The notes: generated by a model from the sequence alone, not told the origin. A stretch of DNA of 64,000 bases from Ferroplasma acidarmanus Fer1 (GCF_000152265.2 NC_021592.1:310001-374000), one strand, 5' to 3'; shown: positions 35,758-45,062, counted from the stretch's first letter. Numbers and translations: made by a program.

Positions 35758-36081
35758 AATTGAACATGCTTTCGTATTAGTTAAAATTTTGGATTCCCCT
35801 ATTTAAAGAGCCTATTAAAACGTATTTTCATATAAGTATCAATAAACTATTATAATATAATTATAGTATATAAATATTTTGTATTATTGTATTTAATATA
35901 AAATTCATATCAAGTAATTTACAAACAGTTCAAAATGTGTAATTTTAACTCATAATATTTGCATAATATTATAGTACAACTTTCATTTTTGAAACTTTTA
36001 CTATATTTAATCAACGTTGATTGACGAAAAATTGCTATTATTATAGGTAGTAGTTAAATATCAAGAAAAAATATTTAGCCA
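35758..36081. promoter_or_regulatory. Regulatory region of ppsA with operator-like repeats
   Basis: This gene-free, very AT-rich interval separates the hydrolase and ppsA, which are divergent. It contains CATAATATT twice, at 35951-35959 and 35962-35970, spaced 11 bases start to start (one helical turn). It also has a perfect 14-base palindrome AATCAACGTTGATT at 36009-36022. TTAAATAT around 36054-36061 is the likely TATA element for a near-leaderless ppsA start. The palindrome lies about 35 bases upstream of that element, the position of an activator site. Confidence 0.5.
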
Positions 36082-38445
36082 ATGACAGATAGAACTAGTG
36101 CTAGAATTCTGTGGTTTAGTGAGATATCAAAAGAAGATTTACCTCTTGTAGGCGGGAAATCTGCTAATCTGGGAGAAATGGTTAAAATGAAAACGGTGCC
36201 TGTACCCAACGGGTTTTCCACCACCAGTTATGCTTATAAAGAATTTATTATAGAAAATGACCTGGACGATAAAATTATTAATATAATAAAACACACCGAT
36301 ATAGAAAATTCCAGAAAACTCAAAGAAGCAAGTGAAGAAATAAGGCAGCTATTCCTCAATGCCCATTTCAACGCTAGCCTCGGGAAAGAAATCAGGGAAT
36401 ATTACCGCAAACTTATTGAAAAAGAAAAAAACGTATACGTTGCAGTTAGATCATCTGCTACATCAGAGGACCTACCAGATGCAAGCTTTGCAGGGGAACA
36501 GGATACCTATCTGAATATACACGGCGAAGATGATGTGGTACAGAATATAAAGGCCTGTTATGCAAGCCTTTTCAGCCCGCGGGCTATATATTACAGGGAA
36601 AAGAAAAATTTCGGGCATTTCAATATATATCTTGCTGTGGCAGTACAGAAACAATTATTTTCTGAGGTATCCGGGGTTATGTTTACAGTTGATGTGTCTA
36701 CAGGAGACAATTCCAAAATAATTATTGAATCCAGTTATGGCCTGGGTGAATATATAGTGGGCGGTGTTGTTACGCCCGACACATATTATGTTGACAAGTC
36801 AACAATGAAAATTACAAACAAGATAATAACAAACAAAAATAAAATGTTAAAATGCCTGGAGACAGGCGGAACCGAGGAACTGGTGGTTGAGAAAGAAATG
36901 GCGAATAAACAATCGCTTTCAGATGAAGAAGTCATCCACCTGGCAAATTATGGGCTCCAGCTGGAGAAGCATTATGGAAACAGCATGGATGTTGAATGGG
37001 CGAAGGATTCTTTTGATCATAAAATATATATTCTACAGGCTAGATTTGAAACTGTATGGAATGGAAACAGAGTTGGTGAAGATAAAATGCAACAGGAAAA
37101 AGAAGCAAATGAGAATGAGGTTATTTTAAAAGGTTTGCCTGCATCGCCGGGAAAGGTGGCTGGAGTGGCCAAAGTTTTGCTCTCAGTTGAGGAAATGGAT
37201 AAATTTAAGGAAGGAGACATACTGGTAACAAAAATGACTGCCCCTGACTGGGTCCCTATAATGGGCAAAGCAAAAGCTATAGTAACCGATGAGGGCGGAC
37301 TCACATGCCATGCGGCAATAATTTCCAGGGAACTTGGAGTGCCATGCATTGTCGGTACATCATCCTATGGAAAAAAGGCAACAGAAGTACTGAAAGATGG
37401 GGAAACCATTACAATTGATGCTAAAAACGGCCTCATATACCTTGGAGGCATCACCACTGGAACGGAAGAAAAAACTCCGGAACAGAATGTTTCCTACGAA
37501 AGTGACATTATAACAGGTACCAAAGTTCTTGTTAATATGGGTGAACCACAACTTTCGGAAAAAGTTTCCAAGCTTCCATCAGATGGGATAGGCCTTATGA
37601 GGGAAGAATTCATATGGGCAGAAATAGGTGAACATCCGCTCTCATTGATAAAAAATGGCAGGGGCGAATACTTTGTAGACCGGTTATCATCTGAACTGGC
37701 AAAGGTTTGCAGGGATTTTGCACCGAGGCCTGTAGTATTGAGATTTTCTGACTTTAAATCTGATGAATACAAAAGCCTGAAAGGAGGAAAAGAATTTGAA
37801 CCTGAGGAGGACAATCCACTCCTGGGATGGAGGGGGGCTTCAAGGTATTATGATGATCGCTACAAGGAGGCTTTCAAACTTGAACTGCAGGGCATAAAGA
37901 AAGCAAGGGACGATTACCTCCTGAAAAACCTATGGGTTATGATACCTTTCACCAGAACAGTTGAGGAGTTAAAAAGGGTAGTCAAGATAATGGAAGATAA
38001 TGGACTTGAAAGGACAAAGGATTTCAAACTGTTCCTTATGGCAGAAATACCGAGCAATATTTTATTAGCAGACAAATTCAACCAGTATGTTGATGGATAT
38101 TCAATAGGTTCCAATGACCTTACCATGCTTCTTCTGGGTTCAGACAGGAATAATGGAAAGATGAGCTCCATGTTCGATGAACGTGACCTTGCCATTAAAA
38201 GGGCAATCAGGTATCTGATAAAAATAGCCCACAGGGATGGCAAAATAGTATCAATATGCGGGCAGGCACCATCACAGTATGATGAAATAGTGGACTTTCT
38301 TGTCAGGTCCGGAATAGATGATATATCAGTTAATCCTGATGCTGTTACACATGTCAGGAAGATGGTTGCATCTGTAGAAAAGAGGATTCAACTGGAAGCA
38401 GCCCTGGGGAAGGTTTACTCTGACCCTGATTGGGATCTTCCATAA
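36082..38445 (+). CDS. ppsA: Phosphoenolpyruvate synthase
   Basis: A 787-residue enzyme that makes phosphoenolpyruvate from pyruvate and ATP, feeding gluconeogenesis. It has an N-terminal ATP-grasp domain (LVGGKSANLGEM; RSSATSEDLPDASFAGEQDT), the central phosphohistidine domain with His410 in DEGGLTCHAAIISREL, and a C-terminal PEP/pyruvate TIM barrel (RFSDFKSDEY; SIGSNDLTMLLLG; catalytic Cys726 in SICGQAPS). The length matches other archaeal PpsA. Regulatory DNA upstream carries a palindrome and a direct repeat. Confidence 0.96.
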   Translation: MTDRTSARILWFSEISKEDLPLVGGKSANLGEMVKMKTVPVPNGFSTTSYAYKEFIIENDLDDKIINIIKHTDIENSRKLKEASEEIRQLFLNAHFNASLGKEIREYYRKLIEKEKNVYVAVRSSATSEDLPDASFAGEQDTYLNIHGEDDVVQNIKACYASLFSPRAIYYREKKNFGHFNIYLAVAVQKQLFSEVSGVMFTVDVSTGDNSKIIIESSYGLGEYIVGGVVTPDTYYVDKSTMKITNKIITNKNKMLKCLETGGTEELVVEKEMANKQSLSDEEVIHLANYGLQLEKHYGNSMDVEWAKDSFDHKIYILQARFETVWNGNRVGEDKMQQEKEANENEVILKGLPASPGKVAGVAKVLLSVEEMDKFKEGDILVTKMTAPDWVPIMGKAKAIVTDEGGLTCHAAIISRELGVPCIVGTSSYGKKATEVLKDGETITIDAKNGLIYLGGITTGTEEKTPEQNVSYESDIITGTKVLVNMGEPQLSEKVSKLPSDGIGLMREEFIWAEIGEHPLSLIKNGRGEYFVDRLSSELAKVCRDFAPRPVVLRFSDFKSDEYKSLKGGKEFEPEEDNPLLGWRGASRYYDDRYKEAFKLELQGIKKARDDYLLKNLWVMIPFTRTVEELKRVVKIMEDNGLERTKDFKLFLMAEIPSNILLADKFNQYVDGYSIGSNDLTMLLLGSDRNNGKMSSMFDERDLAIKRAIRYLIKIAHRDGKIVSICGQAPSQYDEIVDFLVRSGIDDISVNPDAVTHVRKMVASVEKRIQLEAALGKVYSDPDWDLP

Positions 38446-39225
38446 TCAGTTGAATATATTTTTTTCTTCCAATTTATAATTTTTTGAAAAAATATACGCA
38501 TTGTTAACTTTGTCAAAATTAATCAAAACATAGCCTGCGGAAAAAACCTCATGAAATTTAGACCTCAACATTAATTTAGTCTGCACAGCTTTATTAAGGT
38601 CATTCTTTTTAAATTCATAAAAATCCCTGATTATTTTTATCCCGATAACATCGCCTGCAGGTTTTTCTGTAAACTCCATATTGTACCCATCAACCTGATT
38701 AATAAATAGAGGATTGTTGAACTCAACGTTATAATTTTCCCTGATGTGCCATTCGGCAACAAGCCTGTCGGTTGGAAGGCCTTTATTAATCCCATCGTTC
38801 ATCACACCGTAAAAATTGTCCAGATAATTGCGTGACACTGCACCGAGTTTGCCTATATTGAAATAGCCGTTCAGGCTCATCACAGGATCAAAGGTCCATG
38901 CTATCATTCTGTATCCATAGTCCAGTGCCAGCTCTTTCTGTTTCATTTTCATCAAGTACCCGGCACCGGAGTATTTCTTCTGGTCAATTACACCGGTCAT
39001 GTGTGAATACAGGTATGTGTAATTATTTTTATATCCTGGATATGAAAAACTCATGCCAATTAATTTGTCCTCATCCCACGCGCCCAGAACAAATCCACCA
39101 TGGTATGCCATTGAGTGTATTGTATCCTTAAAACCGGATAATGCAGAATCACTATGCCAGGCAGATTTTATAATTTCCATAAAATTTTCTATTTCTGACG
39201 AATTTTCAACACGCCGGACTTCCAT
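38446..39225 (-). CDS. GNAT-superfamily acetyltransferase-like protein (COG3375 type)
   Basis: A 259-residue protein. The N-terminal two thirds follow a GNAT fold: LGAWDEDKLIGMSFSYPG, then SHMTGVIDQKKYSGAGYLMK (acyl-CoA loop region). MIAWTFDPVMSLNGYFN, followed by KLGAVSRNYLDNFYG, is characteristic of the COG3375 group. The acceptor substrate is unknown; some members occur beside menaquinone or amino-acid genes. The C-terminal ~60 residues form a small extra domain. Stop-to-stop it touches ppsA. Confidence 0.8.
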   Translation of the reverse strand: MEVRRVENSSEIENFMEIIKSAWHSDSALSGFKDTIHSMAYHGGFVLGAWDEDKLIGMSFSYPGYKNNYTYLYSHMTGVIDQKKYSGAGYLMKMKQKELALDYGYRMIAWTFDPVMSLNGYFNIGKLGAVSRNYLDNFYGVMNDGINKGLPTDRLVAEWHIRENYNVEFNNPLFINQVDGYNMEFTEKPAGDVIGIKIIRDFYEFKKNDLNKAVQTKLMLRSKFHEVFSAGYVLINFDKVNNAYIFSKNYKLEEKNIFN

Positions 39226-39534
39226 GCAACCTTATTGCGAACTAAATTTAAATTTAACTGGCCCATTTACCGTCAAGTTGTGGCAATATATATCGTCTAA
39301 GCCGGATAACACTGTTTTAAAATAGTAATCAGATATTTTTCATGCATAAGTTCAGGTTGGAATCAACGTTAAATTCATTAATATAGTATACACTGCTTTA
39401 TGCTGAAACTTATCCACATATGCCAGATACTGAATAATTCTCATCGAAACCCTGTAATTTCAGGAAAATAATGCTGCTTGAACGCCAGAAAAATAAATAA
39501 AAAACTTATTTATATACATGTGCAATTACAGGTC
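39226..39534. other. Intergenic region with leaderless promoter of the epimerase gene
   Basis: About 310 bases without an ORF. CTTATTTATATA at 39505-39516, centred about 25 bases before the ATG at 39535, is a good TATA element. Open reading upstream of that ATG in the same frame (from 39478) would have to cross the promoter, so it is not coding. I see nothing else. Confidence 0.5.
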
Positions 39535-40455
39535 ATGTCAATAAAGAACAAAGAAATTTTAGTTACCGGGGGAGCTGGATTTATAGGATCAAACCTGGTA
39601 AATACATTATCAAAGGACAACCATGTATATGCACTGGATGATCTTCAAACAGGGTCAATGCATAATCTTAAAGATTCTATGGACAGAATAGAATTTATTA
39701 AAGACCGGGTAAAGAATATAAATGATTATGAGATAAATCCTGATTATATTTTCCATATAGGCATATACTCCTCTTCCCCAATGTATAAAAATAATCCACA
39801 TCTAATAGCAAATGCCATAGATGATCTTATTACTGTACTTGAATATGCAAAAAAGAATAAATCTAAAATAGTTTATGCTTCAACTTCTTCCATATATAAT
39901 GGAATAGAGGAACAGAAAGAAGATGTAATACCGAAGGTATCAGATTATTATACAGAAGCCAGAATAGCTATGGAAAGAATAGCCAACCTTTACTGCAATC
40001 TATATGGCATGGATGTCTCAGGGATGAGATTTTTCTCGGTGTATGGGTATAATGAAAGATCCAAAAAAATCTATGCGAACCTGGTTTCCCAGTTCCTATG
40101 GGCAATGCATGACAACATTGCACCTGTATTATACGGTGATGGGGAACAGAAAAGAGATTTTGTCTTTGTTGAAGACCTTGTCAAAGCACTCATGCTTGCT
40201 GCCGAAAATAATAAAAAATTCAATGTGTACAATGTGGGAACGGGTAAAAATTATACACTTAATGAACTGGTAAAAATACTTAACAAACATCTGGGAAAAG
40301 ACATAAAGCCCGAATATATCGAAAATCCCATGAAAGACACATATGTTTACTATACCCTTGCTGATATTAAAAAAACAGAGCAGAAAATAGGCTTCAAAGC
40401 CAGCATTTCCCTCGATGAGGGAATAGATAAACTCATAAAATATTATAATTATTGA
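39535..40455 (+). CDS. NAD-dependent sugar epimerase/dehydratase (extended SDR) with YxxxR active site
   Basis: A 306-residue extended SDR. The N-terminal TGGAGFIGSN is the NAD-binding motif, followed by the DD acidic pair, the ASTSSIY strand, and substrate-domain elements RFFSVYGYNER and GDGEQKRDFVFVEDLVKA. The catalytic Tyr and Lys are expected as YxxxK. Here the sequence is DYYTEARIAME, so Lys is Arg143. The HIGIYSSSPMYKNNP stretch is unlike GalE. It probably modifies a nucleotide sugar for surface glycans; UDP-glucose or GDP-sugar cannot be distinguished. Start chosen by TATA spacing. Confidence 0.82.
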   Translation: MSIKNKEILVTGGAGFIGSNLVNTLSKDNHVYALDDLQTGSMHNLKDSMDRIEFIKDRVKNINDYEINPDYIFHIGIYSSSPMYKNNPHLIANAIDDLITVLEYAKKNKSKIVYASTSSIYNGIEEQKEDVIPKVSDYYTEARIAMERIANLYCNLYGMDVSGMRFFSVYGYNERSKKIYANLVSQFLWAMHDNIAPVLYGDGEQKRDFVFVEDLVKALMLAAENNKKFNVYNVGTGKNYTLNELVKILNKHLGKDIKPEYIENPMKDTYVYYTLADIKKTEQKIGFKASISLDEGIDKLIKYYNY

Positions 40456-40522
40456 TTTTAAAAATATTCTGGTTTAGCAGAAAAGCAGGGATACTTTTTA
40501 ATAATATTTTTTCATTAATAAT

Positions 40523-40867
40523 ATGATGTCAGTATCTCCAAGAAAAGGCATGTTTATTCCAAAAAGAGCAACATTTGTTCGCAAAAGAAAACATTCATCT
40601 AGAGAAAGGTTTGAACCGGGATACTTAACCAAAGAAAAACAGAAAATGAAGGCGGAAAAGGACAATATTACGAACCTCAGGAAGGCCCTGAATAAATGTG
40701 GGGCGAGGATGGATTGTGCCAGAAAAGCCATAAAAAGAAGCAGGATATGCAGGCATAACTTCGAAGAAATAGAATCAGGATATCATAAAGTAATAAGGGT
40801 ATACCTTAGAAATGGCGGATATATACATCTGGAAAATGACCGGTGGATATACCATAAAAAGGAATAA
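40523..40867 (+). CDS. Basic hypothetical protein with Cys/His cluster
   Basis: A 114-residue, very basic protein of unknown function. The N-terminus is Arg/Lys-rich (GMFIPKRATFVRKRKHSSRE). A Cys group CGARMDCARKAIKRSRICRH (residues 54-73 region) could bind zinc. The C-terminal part reads as strands (KVIRVYLRNGGYIHLENDRW). The composition suggests RNA or DNA binding. It is convergent with the uracil-DNA glycosylase gene, with one stop directly followed by the other. Confidence 0.6.
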   Translation: MMSVSPRKGMFIPKRATFVRKRKHSSRERFEPGYLTKEKQKMKAEKDNITNLRKALNKCGARMDCARKAIKRSRICRHNFEEIESGYHKVIRVYLRNGGYIHLENDRWIYHKKE

Positions 40868-41530
40868 TTAACCGACAAAATTCCTTATTTTCTTTAACAA
40901 GGATATAAATTCCTCCTTCCTGAGCAGCCCGGTATTTACATTCCTGGGACTGGGATGGTAGGAACAGTACAGGCGCACACCCCCAATATTGTAGTATTTT
41001 CCATGAATAAATTTAATGCCACGAGTATTAATTTGATGGGCTCTAAAGAATTTTAATGTGGAATCAAAGGCGATCTTTCCCAGGCACAGTATGGCTTTAA
41101 GATTTTCCATCTGTTCAATTTCTTTTTCAAAAAATCCACTGCAATTGTTAAGTTCTTCTTTTTCGGGCTTATTGTCCGGTGGTGCGCATTTCAATGCCAG
41201 GGTAATGTAAGTATCTATATACTTCAGCCCATCGTCCTTCCGCTCTGATGTTGGCATATTGGCAAGCCCGGCAGCATATAGGGAAGAAATAAGGAAATCT
41301 GAACTTTTGTCCCCTGTGAAAATCCTTCCCGTCCTGTTTCCCCCATCAAACGCAGGTGCAAGCCCGACAATAAGAATCCTGCTTCCTATACTGCCATAAC
41401 CTGTTATTGGCTTATTCCAGTATGTTTCCCCTGCAAATCCTGCCCGGGGGCTTCTGCTACTCCGGTATTCAACTAGCCGTGTACATTTTCTGCAGGAAAC
41501 AATTTCACGGTTTAATTTTTCTATATTCAT
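40868..41530 (-). CDS. Uracil-DNA glycosylase, family 5 (UDGb type)
   Basis: A 220-residue Fe-S glycosylase that removes uracil (and in this family hypoxanthine) from DNA. Four cluster cysteines are visible: Cys13 and Cys16 (VSCRKC), Cys115 (ALKCAPP) and Cys130 (LNNC). Motif A, GLAPAFDGGNRTGR (56-69), lacks the catalytic polar residue of family 4, as is typical for family 5, and the C-terminal HPSPRN is motif C. It overlaps the upstream SDR gene by four bases. Confidence 0.94.
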   Translation of the reverse strand: MNIEKLNREIVSCRKCTRLVEYRSSRSPRAGFAGETYWNKPITGYGSIGSRILIVGLAPAFDGGNRTGRIFTGDKSSDFLISSLYAAGLANMPTSERKDDGLKYIDTYITLALKCAPPDNKPEKEELNNCSGFFEKEIEQMENLKAILCLGKIAFDSTLKFFRAHQINTRGIKFIHGKYYNIGGVRLYCSYHPSPRNVNTGLLRKEEFISLLKKIRNFVG

Positions 41531-42234
41531 TTCAGGCTGTGCCCTCCGTCTACTGGTATTATTGCGCCATTAATCCATGATGATTTTCCCTCTACAAGGA
41601 AATCTATAAGATCGGATATATCCTCAGGTGGTGTTTCCAGATCTCCGTATTTTCTCATTTTTGAATAATTTCTTCCAATTTCAAAGTTTTGCTTTATGTA
41701 TTCCGGGGCGACAACGTTTACCCTTATGCCTTTTTCAAGAAGCTCGGCCGCCATTATCTTTGCTGACTTCTCCAGTGCATATTTTGATATTGAATATGAC
41801 AGGAGATTGGTCTTATTTTTTATGGAGATTGAAGAATTGCTAACAAAAATTATTGAAGAGCCGTATACCATATGTTCCAGAGCGTATTTAGACAGATATA
41901 GTGGAATTTTCAGATGGTTTGTGATCATACTTTCAAGCCCATCCAGGTTCTCAATGCTATCTTCTATAAAGCCACCCACCATTACAATCAACGAATCAAT
42001 ATGTTTTATTGATTCTGCAGCTTTCACTACCAGATTTTTGCAACTTCCTTCATCCTTCAATTCCATGGCTATATAATCAATTTTTCCGTAAATTGAAAAT
42101 TCAGAAACGATTTCTTTTAGCTTGCCGGCATCCCGGGAATTAATTATCACGCGGTTATTTTGAAGAAGTAGATCGTAACTCAATGATTTCCCTAATTCTC
42201 CGGTTCCTGCAATAAGTATATTTTTTCCAGACAT
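41527..42234 (-). CDS. Short-chain dehydrogenase/reductase
   Basis: A 235-residue classical-type SDR. The cofactor motif is AGTGELGKSL (an unusual variant of TGxxxGxG), the catalytic serine lies in FVSNSSIS, and Tyr and Lys are in LSYSISKYALEKSAK. VNVVAPEYI and NGAIIPVDGG match the family end. The substrate is unknown. I prefer the ATG at 42234 (MSGKNILI) over the ATG seven codons upstream because the fold begins there. It overlaps the uracil-DNA glycosylase gene by ATGA, so the two are translationally coupled despite unrelated roles. Confidence 0.88.
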   Translation of the reverse strand: MSGKNILIAGTGELGKSLSYDLLLQNNRVIINSRDAGKLKEIVSEFSIYGKIDYIAMELKDEGSCKNLVVKAAESIKHIDSLIVMVGGFIEDSIENLDGLESMITNHLKIPLYLSKYALEHMVYGSSIIFVSNSSISIKNKTNLLSYSISKYALEKSAKIMAAELLEKGIRVNVVAPEYIKQNFEIGRNYSKMRKYGDLETPPEDISDLIDFLVEGKSSWINGAIIPVDGGHSLK

Positions 42235-42369
42235 ATGGATACCATTAGCTACCATCTAAAATATATTGCGGTATAGAAATTTCCTCCGGTTATCATAGTA
42301 CATTATGTATTGGCCGAAAATAATACCGGAATCTTAAGATTAATATATTATAATTATATTGATTTTTGC

Positions 42370-42675
42370 ATGGGGCAGATAATAATAATTGGATACATTT
42401 TAGATACAATTGTAGCTTTTTTCATTGGGGCATGGTTTTCCAGATTCTGGTTAAGGCATCCATTCCGGAGAAAACCGGCCACAGGGAAAGATTCCCTTGT
42501 TGGAAAAACTGGAGAAATCAAGTCAACGCTTAAAAATAATTTCTATGAAATTGCTGTGGATTCACAGCTATGGAGGGCTGTTCCGGACGATCCGGGTGAA
42601 ACTTTTAAAAAGGGAGAAATTGCATATGTAAAGTCTGTGAGGGATCTTACACTGTACATTTCCAAAATTAAATAA
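42370..42675 (+). CDS. NfeD-like membrane protein
   Basis: A 101-residue protein with one N-terminal membrane helix (GQIIIIGYILDTIVAFFIGA) and a C-terminal OB-fold domain (LVGKTGEIKSTL; GEIAYVKSVRDLTLYI) typical of short NfeD proteins. NfeD partners of stomatin-like proteins help organise membranes, but no stomatin gene is next to it. The start is the ATG at 42370; upstream reading from a TTG at 42310 would cross the TATA-like run at 42340-42360. Confidence 0.75.
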   Translation: MGQIIIIGYILDTIVAFFIGAWFSRFWLRHPFRRKPATGKDSLVGKTGEIKSTLKNNFYEIAVDSQLWRAVPDDPGETFKKGEIAYVKSVRDLTLYISKIK

Positions 42676-42703
42676 TTATATACCTTTTAACACTTTGTTT
42701 ATT

Positions 42704-43195
42704 ATGTATAATTATAATATTGGCGTGATTGGTGGGAGTTTTGCGGATAAAAAATATTGCAACATAGCATATGAAGTTGGAAAAAAACTTGCGGAAAATA
42801 ATTGTGCTGTTTTCTGTGGTGGGAAAGAAGGTATAATGGAATGCGTGTCCCATGGAGTGCATGACAGTAATGGAATGGTTGTAGGCATTCTTCCCGGAGA
42901 AAACAGGATGGAAGGCAATAAGTATCTTTCACTGACTATCCCTACAGGAATAGGATACATGAGAAATTTCTTAATTATAAGGGCATCGGATGCAATAATA
43001 GCCATAGAAGGTTATTCCGGAACTACGTCTGAAGCCGCATTTGCAATAACAGAAGGAAAAACTGTGGTATCCATAGGAAACCTGCAAATAAAAACAAAGG
43101 ATACTGATGGAAAATTGGTTCATGAGAATGATCCGGAAAAAGCCGTAGAAATAGCTATACAGGAAGCAAAAAATTTTGTTGAAAAATTTCACTGA
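42704..43195 (+). CDS. LOG-family-like protein (TIGR00725 type)
   Basis: A 163-residue Rossmann-like protein: NIGVIGGSFADKKY at the N-terminus, FCGGKEGIMECVSHG (the GGxxGxME-type loop), and GYSGTTSEAAFAI (a variant of the PGGxGTxxE motif). Related LOG proteins hydrolyse nucleotide 5'-monophosphates at the N-glycosidic bond or bind molybdenum cofactor. Function is not assigned for this subgroup. The ATG at 42704 is preferred over a TTG three codons upstream. Confidence 0.82.
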   Translation: MYNYNIGVIGGSFADKKYCNIAYEVGKKLAENNCAVFCGGKEGIMECVSHGVHDSNGMVVGILPGENRMEGNKYLSLTIPTGIGYMRNFLIIRASDAIIAIEGYSGTTSEAAFAITEGKTVVSIGNLQIKTKDTDGKLVHENDPEKAVEIAIQEAKNFVEKFH

Positions 43196-43707
43196 GTTTT
43201 ATTTTTCATTAAATGTACCTTTGTAAGGTGTGATATCATGAATATTACCAGGAAAATTCCTATTAAATACTCAACTAAGACATCACCCAGAAGGCCGAAA
43301 CGTACACTGAACATCTTATACGGAGCAAGCAGGTAGTAGAGCAATATTATCCCTATTACAGCTATTATTACCAGTGTCAGTGCGGGTTTTAATGATCTCA
43401 GTTTTTTGAAATACAGAAGTGAGGGCAACACAATAAATATAATGCTTAATGGTAATGCAATCTCACTGAATTCATTCCATTTTACATGTGCAATGCTCTT
43501 AATCTGGACAGAAGCAATTATTATAAGTATAATTCCAACTATGACTATTCCAATTTCTATATATAATTTAACATGTTTATCTGACTTCTCAGGTGTGGTT
43601 TTGACCTGTTCCCTATTCTGTGTCCCTGTGTCCTTATCGCCGGGATTTACAGTATCGGGGGAATGATTTTCTTCCGGATTTGGTTCCGCGCTATTTTCTT
43701 CCGTCAT
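43189..43707 (-). CDS. Membrane protein of unknown function
   Basis: A 172-residue protein with a hydrophilic, probably disordered N-terminus (residues 1-45, rich in Glu, Asn, Pro, Thr) and four predicted membrane helices (about 49-67, 82-99, 107-125, and 137-157). It ends with a short basic tail. No family is recognised. It is convergent with the LOG-like gene with a 7-base overlap. Confidence 0.7.
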   Translation of the reverse strand: MTEENSAEPNPEENHSPDTVNPGDKDTGTQNREQVKTTPEKSDKHVKLYIEIGIVIVGIILIIIASVQIKSIAHVKWNEFSEIALPLSIIFIVLPSLLYFKKLRSLKPALTLVIIAVIGIILLYYLLAPYKMFSVRFGLLGDVLVEYLIGIFLVIFMISHLTKVHLMKNKTQ

Positions 43708-43799
43708 TCAGTTAACATAAGTTTCCCGTTATTAAATTTTCCTATATTCGATAATAGCCGATGATAAAATAAATAAAGCCATGGCATATATGGAAAAAT

Positions 43800-44963
43800 A
43801 TGAAAGATGTGTATATTGTTTCAGCAAAACGTACACCTATAGGGAAATTTGGAAAATCCCTGGCAAAAATAAAGGCCACTGAACTCGGTGCGGCTGCTAT
43901 TAAAGGTGTAATTCAGGATTCAGGCATAGACAAAGACCTTATTGAGGAGGTTATAATGGGAAACGTTATACAGGCTAATGTCGGGCAAAATCCGGCAGGC
44001 CAGGCAGCGTTTTCTGCCGGGCTCAAACCGGAAGTAACAAAAAATACAGTAAACGTTGTATGCGCCTCCGGGATGCTCGCAACAGAGAATGCTGCAAGGG
44101 AAATTATGCTGGAAGAGCATGATATTATTGTTTCAGGAGGGTTTGAAAATATGAGCAACTCCCCATTAATAATGCCTTCTGAATTCAGATGGGGGCCCAA
44201 ACAGCTTTTATATAAGAATCTCAAAATAGAAGATTCAATGCTTGTTGATGGTCTTGTTGATGCCATGTACGGCGAACATATGGGTGTATCCGCAGAGCGT
44301 TCGGCAAAAAAATACGGAATAACAAGAGACCAGACAGATGGATTTTCAGTAGAAAGCCAGAACAGGGCTATCAGGGCCACAGAATCCGGGGAGTTTGCCA
44401 GGGAAATTGTTAAACTGGACAACCTTCAGAAAGACGAGGGCATGAGGAAAACATCAATGGAAGACCTTGCGAAACTAAACCCTGCCTTTGACAGGAATGG
44501 GATACTCACTGCAGGAAGTTCTTCACAGTTGTCTGATGGAGCTTCGGCTCTTATTCTTGCCTCGGAAAAGGCTTTGAATGAATACGGATTAAAACCAATA
44601 GCAAAAATCACAGGATTCAGCTCAGCTTCACTTGATACAAGGGATTTTGTAGAAGCTCCAATACCTGCAACCAGAAAGTTGCTTGAAAAACAGCACAAAA
44701 ACATCGATTATTACGATCTTGTGGAACATAATGAGGCTTTTTCAGTAGCATCCATTATTGTAAGGGACCAGCTGGGAGTTGCCCAGGAGAGGTTTAATGT
44801 TAACGGCGGCGCCATTGCTATAGGTCATCCACTCGGAAACAGCGGTTCGAGAATAATTGTGACATTGATCAATGCATTACAGAGCAGGCATATGAAAACA
44901 GGGCTTGCAACAATTTGCCATGGCGGTGGAGGAGGACATACTCTTACACTCGAACTGATGTAG
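43800..44963 (+). CDS. Acetyl-CoA C-acetyltransferase (thiolase)
   Basis: A 387-residue thiolase. Catalytic residues are nucleophilic Cys88 in VVCASGM, His in the HNEAF motif, His in GHPLGNSGSR and Cys in TICHGGGGGH. The full set and the HNEAF box match biosynthetic or degradative acetyl-CoA acetyltransferases, as opposed to the SCP2-type archaeal proteins that lack them. It could feed acetoacetyl-CoA to mevalonate synthesis or act in acyl degradation. It is one of two thiolase genes in this stretch. Confidence 0.92.
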   Translation: MKDVYIVSAKRTPIGKFGKSLAKIKATELGAAAIKGVIQDSGIDKDLIEEVIMGNVIQANVGQNPAGQAAFSAGLKPEVTKNTVNVVCASGMLATENAAREIMLEEHDIIVSGGFENMSNSPLIMPSEFRWGPKQLLYKNLKIEDSMLVDGLVDAMYGEHMGVSAERSAKKYGITRDQTDGFSVESQNRAIRATESGEFAREIVKLDNLQKDEGMRKTSMEDLAKLNPAFDRNGILTAGSSSQLSDGASALILASEKALNEYGLKPIAKITGFSSASLDTRDFVEAPIPATRKLLEKQHKNIDYYDLVEHNEAFSVASIIVRDQLGVAQERFNVNGGAIAIGHPLGNSGSRIIVTLINALQSRHMKTGLATICHGGGGGHTLTLELM

Positions 44964-45062
44964 TTATATAATGCTTATTCTATAATTTTTTATTTCCTGC
45001 ACATTGCCTAACTTTGATTAATTTTTATATGCACTTAATGCAAAACGTGGAGATATGGAGTA

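Noticed and set aside
39478-39534. Extended N-terminus of the epimerase beginning at 39478
   Set aside because: It would run through the TATA element, and the Rossmann fold begins directly after the ATG at 39535.
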